DNA from: Phallusia mammillata
Taxonomy: Eukaryota > Chordata > Ascidiacea > Phlebobranchia > Ascidiidae
Assembly (NCBI GenBank): GCA_003260075.1
Contig: QLIY01000214.1
Coordinates: 2,143-66,142, forward strand
Direction of reading: 5' to 3'
DNA length: 64,000 nt
The position numbers and the translations under genes were made by a program. The notes under the pieces were generated by a model. It saw only the letters and a list, made by a program, of their open reading frames with translations, had not been told where the DNA came from and did no database searches. Below are positions 36,445-48,697 of the stretch, piece by piece; position 1 is the stretch's first letter, and every line of letters begins with the position of its first letter.

Positions 36445-36990
36445 CTGTTGAAAAACAAAAATAATACGTAATTAGAATCATAAGGTTATGCAGTGAACAC
36501 AGGAAAAGGGTATAAAAGTTACAATGGCTTTTAAACATGTGATTAGCTGTAACTTTGTTAAATAAAAGTCAAATGAATAGCAGTAAGCCTATTATTGCCA
36601 TTATCCTGAATCAAGCTGTCTCCAAAGAATTTCCAAAGAGCAAAGCACAGGCCATAAAAATCTAGCTACGTAGGGATTCAAATCCACGACAGAGCTACAC
36701 AGGCTCAGTGGAGAACCTGCCGAAAGTCAAATCACAAAGCACCATTGCCAAGCCTTGTATGCTACACATGTCAGCTTCGAAGTAGGGATCGCCAGTTAGA
36801 CCTGGATTCGATATGACACCTTCAATGGGCCTGGTTTACTAGGAGAGTGTGCCACAATCATTGGTCTGCATAAACGCTCCAGGACTGATTGCATAAAGAT
36901 GTATTCAACTCAGCCATATTTAAGTGTTATTTTCTTGCAAGTTTTGCAAAACTAAGTAGTGAAGCTAAAAGTGCAAAATTTAAAACCTAC

Positions 36991-37191
36991 TTTCGCATTT
37001 AATTTTTGATGGATTGGGAATCCACGTTCCATTTTCCAAACAAGTTGTCATAAACCCTGTAATCGATTGAACTCCCACTTGTTTATATCCTGCATTGCAT
37101 TGGTACAACAGAACCTTGTTGTAAGTGTAAACTTGGGATGTGAATATAACGTGAGCATTTTCAACATGTGTGGGAGCAGCGCATGTTGCAA
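36991..37191 (-). CDS. Sushi/CCP module 11
   Basis: Phase 1-1. ATCAAPTHVENAHV, YQCNAGYKQVG, TTCLENGTWIPNP and IKCE: complete CCP. Confidence 0.87.
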
Positions 37192-37864
37192 CTAGAACAG
37201 AAAGATCAAATTTGCTCCAAATGTCAAAACAACATCAGGATGACAAGACTTGGGTCAAGTATTTGCACCCAAGGATGTTTATTCTTTTTTCATTTACGTT
37301 CTCTTGTATGTTTAAATAACCTAAACATTTTTTTTAAATGTAAAAGCATCTGGTCAATAAATGACAAGCTGCAATGCTTTAATAATGTTTAACTATTCAG
37401 CTTTCTAAATCTTAAAAAAATCAAACTATATCCAGGGGTGGACAGATATGGTAGCAAAGACCTCCTGACTGATATGTAGGCAGCAAATGGTAATGTAAAT
37501 ATATTTACCGCTTTTGATTTATATATTTTACATAAATTCTTTGGCATCATCAAAATCTTATTCACATAAAATTTATAATGTGCTATATATGGTACCAAAA
37601 TAACTGGTTCCAATATGGCAAGGATAAGTTAGAAAAATCTAGCCTGTGGTGGGCTTTCAACCCACAACAGGAATCTTTTCAGGACTTAATTACATTTCAT
37701 TGCTAAAACTGTCTAAAACCCTACTATGAAAAAGTTTGGTAACCTTCATCCATTGGGATTAAGTGATAATATTATGCAAAAGCTTTAAAAAGGTGCATTC
37801 AAAAACCCTTAAAAAGCACACAAAAACGTAAAATCTCCAATTTTAGTGAATTGATTGCACCAAC

Positions 37865-38056
37865 TTTGGCAAGTAAGATTGGATGGAACCCAAGAAACAG
37901 TGGATTCATGGCAAGTAGTAGCTGCTGATTTGATTCCAGCACTCTGTTCAATCCAGAACCCTTTGTGACAACGTATCTCCCAAATCGAACCAACTAATGT
38001 GCTGTATCCAATCATCGTCGCATTGCTAACAAACTGTGGCCTTCTACAATGTATGG
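37865..38056 (-). CDS. Sushi/CCP module 10
   Basis: Phase 1-1. IHCRRPQFVSNATM, IRCHKGFWIEQ, TTCHESTVSWVP and LTCQ. All four cysteines and the W are present. The donor is the less common GTTGGT. Confidence 0.85.
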
Positions 38057-38148
38057 CTGCAACAAAAGTATGTTTCACATATTATAGCCAATTTTTTACA
38101 CATTTCTATATATTTTGGCAGAAACAATAAGTTACCACCAATAGTTAC

Positions 38149-38271
38149 CTATGCATCGAATAGAACTTGTTGGAGGCATCCATGTTGCATCATGTGTGCA
38201 CATAATACTTGCAGAAAATGTTGTAGGGTTGATCCAATGCTTATCGATGCATTCATAAGTCACATTTAAAC
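38149..38271 (-). CDS. Sushi/CCP module 9, second part
   Basis: Phase 1-1. NVTYECIDKHWINP, IMCTHDATWMPP and IRCIG give Cys2, Cys3, W and Cys4. The split lies before Cys2. Confidence 0.8.
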
Positions 38272-38694
38272 CTGACAAAAGTACATACTGATCAATAAAC
38301 TAAATTGTTTGCTCTAATAGTATTGAAATAACATATGTGGGGGATATTAAAAAATGTAAATACTTTTTTAACGAAGTACTATTATAAACAGGGTTGTCAT
38401 ATCGTCGTTATTTCAAAGATTTGTCCTCATTTTAAACGGCAATGTTTGAAAAACGTATTTTCCTTATTTCTAAGAAAATCCCTTGTTTTTAACTATGGCA
38501 ACCCTGGTTAAAAGTGTAACACTAATATTGTTTGAATCTTGTTCCAAACATAAAATTGCTATAACTTGGCAATTGTAAAAACACCCACCATTCGGCATTC
38601 ACAGTAAAAAAAATATTGAAAACGAGGTTATATATTTTTTAATTATGTCTATTAGGTCATTAACAAATTAATTTTATAAAAATTAAAATACTAC

Positions 38695-38769
38695 CAGATT
38701 CAAAGTCTCCCGTTGTTGTTCTAATCATGTTAGCATTTCGAACAATTCCAGGTGCTGCGCATATTGTCC
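38695..38769 (-). CDS. Sushi/CCP module 9, first part
   Basis: Phase 1-1 short exon. TICAAPGIVRNANMI, with Cys1. Joins 38149-38271; together 66 codons. Confidence 0.77.
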
Positions 38770-38903
38770 CTGAAATTCAACACAACTGCTGTGATGCTGC
38801 AAACTGACATGTTAACACATCTCTTGTGAAGTTTAAGATAAAGTGGCCATGCTTAGAGCATTCTATAGTCAGTGGTGGGATTCAAATTTTTTGTCAGCCG
38901 GCG

Positions 38904-38966
<63 letters not shown>

Positions 38967-39204
38967 ATATTATTTAGCCGGTTCTGTTACAAAAGTCCAT
39001 TGACAGTAACCAGTAATACTAACCAGTTCACTGATCTCATAAAAGTTAAGAATATCATTTGGATTAGTGTTAAGTTGGCTTATGTTGCACTGTTTTACCA
39101 GTATGCCATATAAGTGACAAATGTAATGCTGGTGGGTAAAACCAGATTTAGGATTTTTTTTCTTCAAAATTGGATGAAAGCTCCAGTCGGTCTCCCAAGC
39201 ATCC

Positions 39205-39380
39205 CATATAGCAAGGCATAGGCTAGAAAAATCTAGCTTGCAGTGGGATTCAAACCCAAAACAGGAATCTTTCTGGGACTCGCGCTTTACTTACGGAGCT
39301 ACACAGGTTCAGTGGAGAACCTCCCAAAAATTAAATCACAAGCACCCGTGCCTGCCTTGTATGCTGTACAAGTCAACTTT
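39205..39380 (-). repeat. tRNA-derived SINE copy
   Basis: On the minus strand, box-A-like and box-B-like blocks, TGTGTAGCTCCGTA... and GGGTTTGAATCCCA, lie around 39245-39310. Same family as 62225-62440; also at about 36655-36780, 41060-41150 and 63400-63570. Not a functional tRNA gene. Confidence 0.65.
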
Positions 39381-39411
39381 GTATGAAGGAATCGCCAGTT
39401 CGACCATTGAT

Positions 39412-39567
39412 AAGCTAAGGCGAGACATAGATGAATAGCTAAGATCAGCCCTGAAGCGTTGATGCAGACCTGGCATACTATATTTATAAATGAGTATGCA
39501 GTGATCACTAGTCTGCATGAACACTTTAGGGCTGATCTCAGCTATTCATCTATGTCTCGCCTTAGCT
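39412..39567. repeat. Near-perfect foldback (long inverted repeat)
   Basis: About 58-bp arms: GCTAAGGCGAGACATAGATG at 39414 onward is mirrored by CATCTATGTCTCGCCTTAGC ending at 39567, with about 40 bp between arms. Lies just beside a SINE copy. Confidence 0.8.
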
Positions 39568-39675
39568 GGTGTTATTTGCCTAAGACATTTAGATGCACCA
39601 CTTAACAAACATATCTACCATAACAACACAAGTCTCAAGAGCTAAAGTCGTACTTTATTCTCTAGGTATACTTAC

Positions 39676-39785
39676 TCTTGCAAGCATAAGCTTTTGGATC
39701 AGGGATAAAGCTTCCATCAATTGTGCATCGAAATATTTTGGACCGAATCCCTGGCGCAAACTGATAACCTTCATCACAATTGTAT
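39676..39785 (-). CDS. Sushi/CCP module 8, second half
   Basis: Phase 2 to phase 1. YNCDEGYQFAPG, FRCTIDGSFIPDP and YACK. The usual tryptophan between Cys3 and Cys4 is replaced by phenylalanine (GSFIPDP). Confidence 0.8.
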
Positions 39786-40216
39786 CTAAAAATTTGCAAT
39801 TTATAATTAAAATCTGAAATAAAATAAACTAATCACTCAAAAGCCACAACCATTGTTAACTAGCAATGGGTAAATACAATTTTAACAATGTTTTCTCAAC
39901 CGTTCAACCAAGGACAAGCATAGGAAAATGAGCGACACATTACAACACAAAAAACATTAGCTAAATCTATATTAAAAATGATCAAAAATCTTTGGCTTTG
40001 AGTTTCACCAGTTATGTATCTCTGCTTTTTATTGGTATGTACAGGTCACATATTATATAGTTAACAAGCAAACTATTGTTTATTGTACTTAAGAGCCACA
40101 AACTATAACAGAAGGAGAACCATTGTAACTTACTCCACCCCCCCCCCCCACAAGCAAACTATTGTTTATTGTACTTAAGAGCCACAAACTATAACAGGAG
40201 AACCATTGTAACTTAC

Positions 40217-40301
40217 TCCACAACAGAGTCAAATGCCACTTCACCAGTAGCAATGAAATAAGTAGCATGAGCAATTACACCAGGGTCTGGACAAGTGATA
40301 C
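40217..40301 (-). CDS. Sushi/CCP module 8, first half
   Basis: Phase 1 to phase 2. ITCPDPGVIAHATYF then VAFDSVV. The phase-2 donor (GA|GTAAGT) joins 39676-39785 to read VVEYNCDEGYQ. Small duplicate pieces flank C-runs at 40131-40137 and 40437-40452. Confidence 0.8.
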
Positions 40302-40850
40302 CTGAAACAAGACAACAGCAATAGTGGTTGACATTGGTATGTTTTAAATTTGTAACAAAGTAGCAAGGCTCAAGAAGTAGAATTGCACACATGGTTTTGC
40401 TAAACTAAACATTTGTTTTCTGTAGCCCCCCCCCCCTGGACAAGTGATACCTGAAACAAGACAACAGCAATAGTGGTTGACATTTGTATGTTTAAAATTT
40501 GTAACAAAGTAGCAAGGCTCAAGAAGCACAATTGCACACATGGTTTTGCTAAACTAAACATTTGTTTGCTGTGGCCATAGTTAAAGATAAATCAAACCAG
40601 CTTTATGCGAAACTATGAATAATGTTTATCAATAACAATCAAAAGGAAATTTGATGAATCTGTTTAAACTAAACTTTTTCCAAACCTATTTATGTCATGC
40701 AATATTCTGCGTATTTTTTCTTTAGTCAGCTTTATCAAGTAAATGCTAGGCACCAGGCATTCAAACATGGCATTTTTAGTACAGGGAACTCATATTTATG
40801 CTAATTATAGTGATGGATTCCTATGGACGAAATAACATGAATATACATAC

Positions 40851-40949
40851 GAACACAATGAAACTTGGATTTTGGATCTGGATCCCATAATGCATCACTT
40901 CCACATTCAGTTTCAAGGATGGGACCTTTGGCAGGTTCGAACCGATATC
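40851..40949 (-). CDS. Sushi/CCP module 7, second half
   Basis: Phase 1-1. GYRFEPAKG, TECGSDALWDPDP and FHCV supply GY, Cys3, W and Cys4. Confidence 0.83.
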
Positions 40950-41232
40950 CTGCAAATCAATTTAAAGTAAATATGTCAAAAACTTGAAAAAAATTATTTT
41001 TCACAAGTTCCAATGACATTGCAAGATGGTTACTGGATTGATAGATGTCTCATTACCAGAATCATAGTACGCCAGGCCTTTGCTTCGCAGTGGGTTGTAA
41101 ACCCACAACAGGAGTCTTTCTGGGACTCTACCAACTGAGCTACGAGTCGTTGAATCACAAGAACTGGTTAACCAGTTGTTGCAACATTTAATATCAAAAT
41201 AAAGTGAACTCTGTACTACACAAACTGCTTAC

Positions 41233-41328
41233 CTGGAATACAAGTGTATGTGACTTTGCTGCCAAACTTCCAAATCAATCCACTGGAAACTCCATAGAGA
41301 ACAGGGGGAGGTGAAGGACATACAAGTT
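41233..41328 (-). CDS. Sushi/CCP module 7, first half
   Basis: Phase 1-1. LVCPSPPPVLYGVSSG and VTYTCIPG, with Cys1 and Cys2. Continues at 40851-40949. A partial copy of its 5' end follows the C-run at 41471-41527. Confidence 0.83.
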
Positions 41329-42098
41329 CTATCAAATGTAAGTTACACACTATTATACACCATAAGATATCATGTCAATAAGTGTAACTTGGTCAAATGC
41401 TTTTTTTAAATGATATTAAACAATGTAAGGCAATAAAATAAATAAATGAGAGTTCGTTCCCCCCCCCCCCAAATCAATCCACTGGAAACTCCATAGAGAA
41501 CAGGGGGAGGTGAAGGGCATACAAGTACTACCAAATGCAAATTATACACTGCACCACAAGAATTCATTTCAATAATTGTAGCTTGGTCAAATGCTTTTCT
41601 AATGATATTGCACAATGTAAGGTAATAAAATAAATAAATGAGAGTTCGCCGAGAGGAGTTATTGAACAAAAAATCTGCTTTTACTTAACCTTTTATCTGC
41701 TTGAATTGATAAATTACTGCAGACATGCTGCAATTCTTGTGTTCAATTTGTCAAAACAATACTTTGTTTTTGAAGATATTGTGGTTTTCAAAGTAGGTGC
41801 CAGCATCACGTCTTTGTGGAGGTGTTTAAAATAACAAAGAGAGAATTAAGATATTTTTAGACGATGTTTTTTGACAAACCATATTGAACACCACTGAATT
41901 CCCTGAGTTAATTTCGGTATATTACCCTTAAAATGTATGTGCTTTGAGTTTTGTCTATGGTGGGGGCATTTTCAATTCAACTAAGTTTAGAGGCCTGCAC
42001 AGAAAAAATTTAGAGAACCACCGATCTAACTTTTCAACACCCTGGATAATGTTCTAAATCTAAGCACGTGGGGGTTATACTTGTTTTGGCCCACTTAC

Positions 42099-42242
42099 CA
42101 GCACAACGGAAGCCATCGATTGGTGGCATCCAGTTTCCACTCTCATCACATGTCAGTTCAACATCAACCACTTCACGTGTCAACCAGTAACCGGGTTTGC
42201 AGTTGTAAGTTGCCTTGGTGCCATAGGTCGGGGCAGGACCCA
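42099..42242 (-). CDS. Sushi/CCP module 6, second part
   Basis: Phase 1-1. PAPTYGTKATYNCKPGYWL, ELTCDESGNWMPP and FRCAG give Cys2-GYW, Cys3, W and Cys4. Confidence 0.83.
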
Positions 42243-42503
42243 CTAAAACAAATGCAACAGTATTGAAAAATACAGAAATTACCAGATTTTTCATACCTTC
42301 TACCAAGTGGTGGGATTCAGCCGGTTCGCACCCGTTCCATAGTACCCTCTCACGAAATTTTATGAGATTAGCGAACCGGTTAGCATTACTGTCAATGGAC
42401 TTTTTGTAACAGAACTGGCTGACAAGTATGACTTTTGTGATAGAACCGACTGACAAAAAAAATGAATCTAACCACTGGCTCACTATAGCCAGCATCCACT
42501 TAC

Positions 42504-42567
42504 GTAGTTTATGTGTAGCTCCAGAAACCGCTTTTAGAGCTGGACATTGTTGAATCACACACTTGAC
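42504..42567 (-). pseudogene. Partial copy of the CCP 5/6 bridging exon (3' part)
   Basis: Repeats the Cys1 segment of 42698-42826 (QQCPALKAVSGATHKL) with its donor, then is cut at the C-run 42567-42578. Another 5' fragment is at 42917-42961. Confidence 0.65.
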
Positions 42568-42697
42568 CCCCCCCCCCCTGTTAATGGACTTTTTGTAACA
42601 GAACTGGCTGATAAATATGAGTTTTGTGATAAAACCGGCATAAAAAAAATTCAATCCAACCACTGGATGCTACCCACTATAGCCAGCATCCACTTAC

Positions 42698-42826
42698 ATA
42701 GTTTATATGTAGCTCCCGAAACCGCTTTTAGAGTTGGACATTGTTGAATCACACACTTGATTTCAGAAATTGGAAGATTCCATTCACCATATCTTGTGCA
42801 CATTGATGCATAGTTTATGTAAACTC
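42698..42826 (-). CDS. Exon carrying the end of CCP 5 and the start of CCP 6
   Basis: Phase 1-1. The first part, VYINYASMCTRYGEWNLP ... IKC, supplies Cys3, W and Cys4. The second part, QQCPTLKAVSGATYKL, supplies Cys1 of the next module. It is the only exon seen here that bridges two CCPs. Partial copies lie at 42504-42567 and 42917-42961. Confidence 0.78.
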
Positions 42827-43097
42827 CTGAATGTTTAAAACTTTTAAACATCAACTTTAAAAATCAAATCTATAAGCTTTGTTTTTGATGCAATAGCAAA
42901 CAGTACCCCCCCCCCCATTCACCATATCTTGTGCACATTGATGCATAGTTTATGTAAACTCCTGCATGTTTAAAACTTTTAAACATCAACTTTAAAAATC
43001 AAATCTATAACCTTTGTGTTTAATGCAATAGCAAACAGTAAAAATTTTCCATTATATCATAACAAAACTTTTTTGGGTCAGTTTAACTGTTTTCGAA

Positions 43098-43425
43098 TAC
43101 AGTAAATCTCAGTTAATTTCTGACACAACTGGACAAAAAAATTGTCCAAATTAACAGATGTTGGTTAGGTAAATCTATACCACATTACAAATCATTTGCA
43201 CATCAAGTTTTGTCCCATTTAGGCAAAGATTCAGATTAACCAATGTCGATAAGTTAAAGCCTTGCCACATGACCAATCAATTACACCCCCCCCCCCGCAA
43301 AGATTCAGATTAACCAATGTCGATAAGTTAAAGCCTTGCCACATTACAAATCATTTGCATGTCAAGTTTTGTTCAAATTGGGCAAGGTCCGGATTACCCA
43401 AATTCAGTTTAAGCTAGGTTTACTG
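43098..43425. repeat. pogo/Tigger-like MITE, duplicated
   Basis: Ends CAGTAAATCTCAGTTAATTTC and ...AGCTAGGTTTACTG. An internal C-run (43286-43296) with repeated GCAAAGATTCAGATTAACC marks a join. Confidence 0.55.
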
Positions 43426-44049
43426 TTCATTACATGTAGGGAAGAAGAAAACATGAGTGACAATACTTTATCCCAGGAGTATGCAATCTTTATCTTATAA
43501 GCAATTACATATACAACTATACCGAACCATAACACATTTGTCTTCATTTTGTTGCTTACCAAACCTACATGTATTGTGCAGTTAACACCTACCACTAAAC
43601 TCATATATGATTCTAGCTGCAATGTAAGGTTGTGGGGAAAATACTTGGGTGTATTGATCTGCTCAAAAACACTGACATAATATTCCAAGAGCCATACATT
43701 AAAATCTGTATTTGTAGGCTGTACAACCTTTATTCAATGTAAGGCATTTGACCAGTGGGCTGCAGGTTGCACATCCCTGCCTTTTAATGTTGGCCAATTA
43801 AACCATTTCACCATGCCTGAGGACAAAGCCATTAGCTTTGAAAAGATGATATTTAAGCTTAAAGGATATTTAAGCATAAAACACTTATTTTCCCCCCCCC
43901 CCCATTTCACCATGCCTGAGGACAAAGCCATTAGCTTTGAAAAGATGATGGGATGTTTAAGCATAAAACACTTATTTAAAAAAAAAATTAGAAAATTTTA
44001 ATGCAACAATTAAATTTACAAAGAAACAAACAAATTTAAATGCTCTTAC

Positions 44050-44153
44050 TTTTAAAATCACAAACACTGACAAAGTGATTAAGGCTTGCCGTCCATGATG
44101 AAGCAGTAGCAATGTTCAAGTTTATCTCTGCACTGTCCTTACCATCCGCTGGT
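44050..44153 (-). CDS. Beta-trefoil lectin domain 2, exon 4
   Basis: Phase 2 to phase 1. Contains AEINLNIATASSWTASL and ends FVSVCDFK, the last lobe ('sSW.......C'). The phase-1 donor leads into the second half of the interrupted CCP at 42698-42826. The four trefoil exons thus form a 1-1 symmetric cassette. Confidence 0.7.
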
Positions 44154-44856
44154 CTGCAAATTTTACAACATTAACACATAAACACAGTGTTGAAGATGAA
44201 ATGATTACACTAGCTCAGAGAACAACCTTTTGAGCGTGGCACGCAAACTTGCTTAATTGCATTATTTCAAAATAGTAAAATCTTTGTGTGTAAAGCAGGT
44301 TTGTATCCAGCTAGTTTAGTATCGATTAGAAAGCAGACATTTTGGTATGTATAGGCTTCATTTTCAATGGTGTAGCTGCAGCAGGTTTACCATCTATCCA
44401 CCAATTGTGCCCTCTACTTCACACCTTGAAACGTCTCAACACTGCACTGCTATTTCCAGTTTAGTAATTATTTTAATTAAAATGTGCTGCTACAATTTGC
44501 TTCACATGGCAAAATAAACTACTCAACTCATTTATTGGCACTATTGCATCATAAAAACACCCCAAAATTGAAGGTGTTGTCGAGAGTTACCAATAGCTGG
44601 TCTAGCCCATATTGAAACAGAACAGATATTTTACTTTTAATCACTGTTTTGGCAGCACTTTTCAAGCTCTACAACAGTTTAAAACCACTGGATTACACTG
44701 GTGTTACAATTTTGAATGTCAAATTTTGTCCAAAGCCTGAGCAGTATTGCATTAAAGTAATTAAAAACAAATCCAAATGCAACATGGCAAGTGTTATACT
44801 GATAGTTTCATGCATAATCATGTCACATTCACCTAAGATAATGCTGTGTTGTTTAC

Positions 44857-44931
44857 CTTAAAGCCTTGCTTGTCCCTGTATTCACAATTAGTAAGTCGTT
44901 TCCTTCTAAAGAAGTGCAATCCCATTTCTGT
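44857..44931 (-). CDS. Beta-trefoil lectin domain 2, exon 3 (QxW)
   Basis: Phase 2-2. Contains QKWDCTSLEGNDLLIVNTG, the second QxW repeat plus cysteine. Junction codons on both sides are in frame. Confidence 0.77.
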
Positions 44932-45364
44932 CTGTAAAAAAATGTCCTGATGTTAAAAATTATGTAATTCTGTACAAGTATAATGCCCACAAATGAAATG
45001 AGTTAAACGATTGTTGTTGTTTTTTCAGTGCCAATGTGTATTAGAACTAGACAACAAGTTGCTTTGGCCTACGAAGTTTTAGAAAATGATTAACAATGAT
45101 ATTATTTGGAGGACAAATTTAACAGTATTATTTACATGATTGATTACCACTCATGAAAGACAATCAAAGTTGATTCATTTTAATATTTGATGCTAACAGT
45201 AATGCCTTTTCAAAAATAATATATATTAAAAGCAATGCATGGTCATGCGGTTTTGTGTTTACAAGGCAGGTGGTTCTAATCTAGTCTTGCATTTTCCCGA
45301 GCAAGAAACTTGAGCCACATTGCTCCAAACCAGGAATAAAATAAAACAAACAAACAAGACTTAC

Positions 45365-45426
45365 ATGTTATACTTTGAGTTGCATGTCTGCAGATTTACA
45401 CCCACTCCGGCAACTGACAAACACTT
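45365..45426 (-). CDS. Beta-trefoil lectin domain 2, exon 2
   Basis: Phase 0 to phase 2. Peptide KCLSVAGVGVNLQTCNSKYN. The 'CL.v......L..C' lobe continues directly into the QKWDC of the next exon, as expected for a trefoil. Confidence 0.75.
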
Positions 45427-45670
45427 CTGCAAACAAACAATATCAAACTAAAAGAGTTGTTTTTCACTGCATATATAGCTAAGTGTTTAGTGAAAGATTA
45501 GGTACGCTTTGGTCTGCCTTTATTGTGCGATGTAAACATCCCTTTATCATAAGTAAAACTGTTCAAGAAGTTGCAATACTTTTTTGGCAATAGTTTCAAC
45601 AACTGTTGTTGTCAAAAACTATAAAAGATCATTTAGGAACACTATACACGGACTTGAAAAGTAATTTAGT

Positions 45671-45790
45671 CATAAACATTACTGCCAAGGTACTGGTGTA
45701 TATAGAATACATCGTTCAGACGTTTTGACAATCTCTGTTGTCATCATCAGTGCAGGTTGTACACCAGTACCTTTGCAGTAATGTTTATGA
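45671..45790. mobile_element. Small foldback element
   Basis: About 30-bp arms, CATAAACATTACTGCCAAGG ... and its inverse at 45761-45790, flanking a spacer with GACGTTTTGAC and CATCATCAGTG. The spacer motifs recur in the 56.5 kb foldback family. Confidence 0.65.
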
Positions 45791-46144
45791 TTAAATAAAA
45801 GATCACTTTGTCACTTAAACCAAATTATCTAATTAATCTAATTCAGAAATCAGTATTGTGCGATGTAAACATCACCACTCAAAAGTAAAACTGTTCAAGA
45901 AGTTGCAATACTTTTTTTTGACAAAAGTTTTAACAACTATTGTTGTCAACCATAATAAAACATTACTTTGTTACATAAACCAAACTTTATCTAATTCAGA
46001 AATTAGTCAGTGGTAAATTGACTTAAATAGGTAATTTGACATACCTTTGGTTAAATACAAGAGAGTAAATTTTTAATTTTCTTAAAAAACACAACAAACT
46101 TATCTAGACTTTATTTTGTGTCAAATGCCACCTTTTAAACTTAC

Positions 46145-46204
46145 TCCTGTGGAAACAGATTTAATTTGATCTTGTCCATCCCAAATCCAGGTTTGCTCTG
46201 CTGT
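46145..46204 (-). pseudogene. Partial copy of trefoil 2 exon 1 (3' end)
   Basis: Repeats the last about 60 nt of 46400-46569, with its own donor, up to the C-run at 46205. A matching 5' fragment lies at 46940-47037. Together they look like a second haplotype cut at joins. Confidence 0.65.
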
Positions 46205-46399
46205 CCCCCCCCCCAAACCAAACTTTATCTAATTCAGAAATTAGTCAGTGGTAAATTGACTTCAATAGGTAATTTGATACCTTTGGTTAAATACAAGAGA
46301 GTGAATTCTTAATTTTCTTAAAAAACACAACAAACTTATCTAGTCTTTATTTTGTGCCAAATTTGGGAGTAAATTTAAGCTTTAACCTTTCAAACTTAC

Positions 46400-46569
46400 C
46401 CTTGTGGAAACAGATTTAATTTGATCATGTCCATCCCAAATCCAGGTTTGCTCTGCTGCCTCCGGTGAGCATTTTGATGAGATGACAACATTTACTCCAT
46501 CTGAATCGGCCAATAAACAACCTAATCGGTGTGGGTTGCGAATGATAAAACCTTTTCTAATTCCAAAAC
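46400..46569 (-). CDS. Beta-trefoil lectin domain 2, exon 1 (QxW)
   Basis: Phase 1 to phase 0. Contains GFIIRNPHRLGCLLAD, SSKCSP and EQTWIWDGHDQIKSVSTR. The F-I-I-x-N start, two cysteines and the QTWIW core match the mannose-receptor/PLA2R N-terminal ricin-B-type domain. The donor AGG|GTAAGT is strong. Confidence 0.78.
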
Positions 46570-46939
46570 CTAGAAACGAATAAAAGAACTTCAGTTGAAT
46601 GATGTGATATAAAAGTTTTTTATTGTAAACCATCAATATGCAGAGACAAACAGTTTTGGAGTTCAACAGCCTACAAAAGTATTGGACAGCATTATTCTGG
46701 GGTCTAATCTGAATCTGGGAGCAAATTGTTTTGACCAAAGATCTAGCTTTTATGCAGTCAAACTCGTAAAAAAGTCTTTACATATTTTTTTGGATTGACA
46801 TTGCCTTGATTCAGGATTGAAAAAGTCACTTTCTTTAATAAAGTCACAAACACTTAACAGCAATAACTATACCACAACAATAAATAACGAAGCAACAGCG
46901 CTTCCTAATCAGAATCAGTCAACAAATGTCCCCCCCCCC

Positions 46940-47037
46940 TTTTGATGAGATGACAACATTTACTCCATCTGAATCGGCCAATAAACAGCCTGATCGGTGT
47001 GGGTTGCGAATGATAAAACCTTTTCTCATTCCAAAAC
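46940..47037 (-). pseudogene. Partial copy of trefoil 2 exon 1 (5' end)
   Basis: Begins after the C-run 46930-46938 and repeats the 5' half of 46400-46569 with a few silent-looking differences, including the acceptor (CTAG). Confidence 0.65.
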
Positions 47038-47659
47038 CTAGAAACGAATAAAAGAACTAAAGTTCTTGTTTGCAGAAGTTGAATAATGTGATAAAACTTT
47101 TTTATGTACACAGTCAATATTCACAGACAAACAGTTTTTGAGTTCGACAACCTACAAAAGTCTTTGGCATCATTATTCTGGGGTCTAATTTGAATCTGGG
47201 AGCCCATTTATTGACCAAAGATCTACTTTTTGACTATCAAATCTCAAAGAAAGTTTTTTTTACATATTTTTTTATAACGTTGCCTTGAATCAGGATTGAA
47301 ATAGCTACTTTCTTTAATAAAGCCACAAACACTTAACAACAAATAACTAAACCACAACAAGGATTTCAGACAAAAAATATATACTTTTCTACAGCCGTGG
47401 ATAGTGAAACAAAAATAAATTTCCCCCCCCCCGATGCCTACTATTTACGGGAAAGATCCTGTAATAAACACTAAATGCTATACCACAACAAGGACTTCAG
47501 ACAACAAAAAAACTTTTCTACAACTGTGGAAAGTGAAACAAAAATAAATTCGCGATGAGCTAGTCAACTGTGATCAACTAGTTAGCCACTCCTAATAAAG
47601 TCAAATGAATTTTAATTGGTGCAGCAATCTTATGAAGTTTGAGATAAAACCCTACTAAC

Positions 47660-47770
47660 CTTTTGTGTCACATCTATATTGCAGTGTGTCAGTATAAATG
47701 TATTTAAGTTGCAGTGTTGATACCAGAGTAGCATACTTGGGTACTAGATGTGGAATTGAGCATGTAGCAT
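47660..47770 (-). CDS. Sushi/CCP module 5, first half (host of nested beta-trefoil)
   Basis: Phase 1-1 exon with ATCSIPHLVPKYATL and LQYRCDTKG, i.e. Cys1 and Cys2 of a CCP. The next four exons encode a beta-trefoil lectin, and the missing Cys3/W/Cys4 part is found at 42698-42826. The donor is G|GTTAGT. Confidence 0.75.
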
Positions 47771-48697
47771 CTGAAAACAGACACAATTGTTTTGATTTTT
47801 TAATCAAATCGATAAAAATAGGTAAAGCTTCAAATGGCCTTATTAGTACAACATGTGCTACTATGAATAAAGTATTGCTATCAGGCATATTTCATAGATT
47901 TTTCTTTGTTTGTCCAGCAAAATATATAAAGAAACCATCCAGTGTTTCGACGTCCTATATGGGGCATCTTAATAAGGGTAATATAAGCACAGTCGTTCTT
48001 ATAACACCAAGAGGGTGAGCACAAGAAACACACAAATGATGATAAAACGTAGATAAAAACTGTAGTTCGGGGGGGTGTAAAAGCGACCGATAGCTAATCT
48101 ATATTAGTGTTTCTCAACCGTGAGTCTGCATACTTAAATTAGCCAAGAAAGATTATGGGAGGAAACATTGGCAACATTCAAAATGTGTTTTAACTTCTAT
48201 GCAATGAATGTAATGTGCCCAAGTGTTCCGACCAGATTTACAGGCTGGCTTAAGTTTCAACATGACCAAAGTGCATGCAGCTTGTGCTTTACAGACAGTA
48301 AATGTAACACAACATTACAAACCCAATCGAGCCAAACCTGCAGTTCTCTTTTTAAGCATACGGCACATTAACAAACTAAATTTTTGACCCACTTTGCATG
48401 CCTACCACATAAAACTTGTAAATATAAGTTTAATTTGATGCATTATTTGATGCTTTTTATAATAAAATGGGAAAAATATGCTCTGAAACATTATTATGCA
48501 TGCCCATACTTTTTCTTCAGGTCCAACAACACAAGAAAAAATATTTTCTGGCACACTTGGAAATCTCTCACTGCACACAGTTTGTGAATCACTGAACTAA
48601 ACTCTCCTTTTGATCAACCAACAATTGTATTTGACTTATCCAACATTTGGCACTGGATGGGACTAAGAAATGTTACAGAATGCTTTGTATCACTAAC

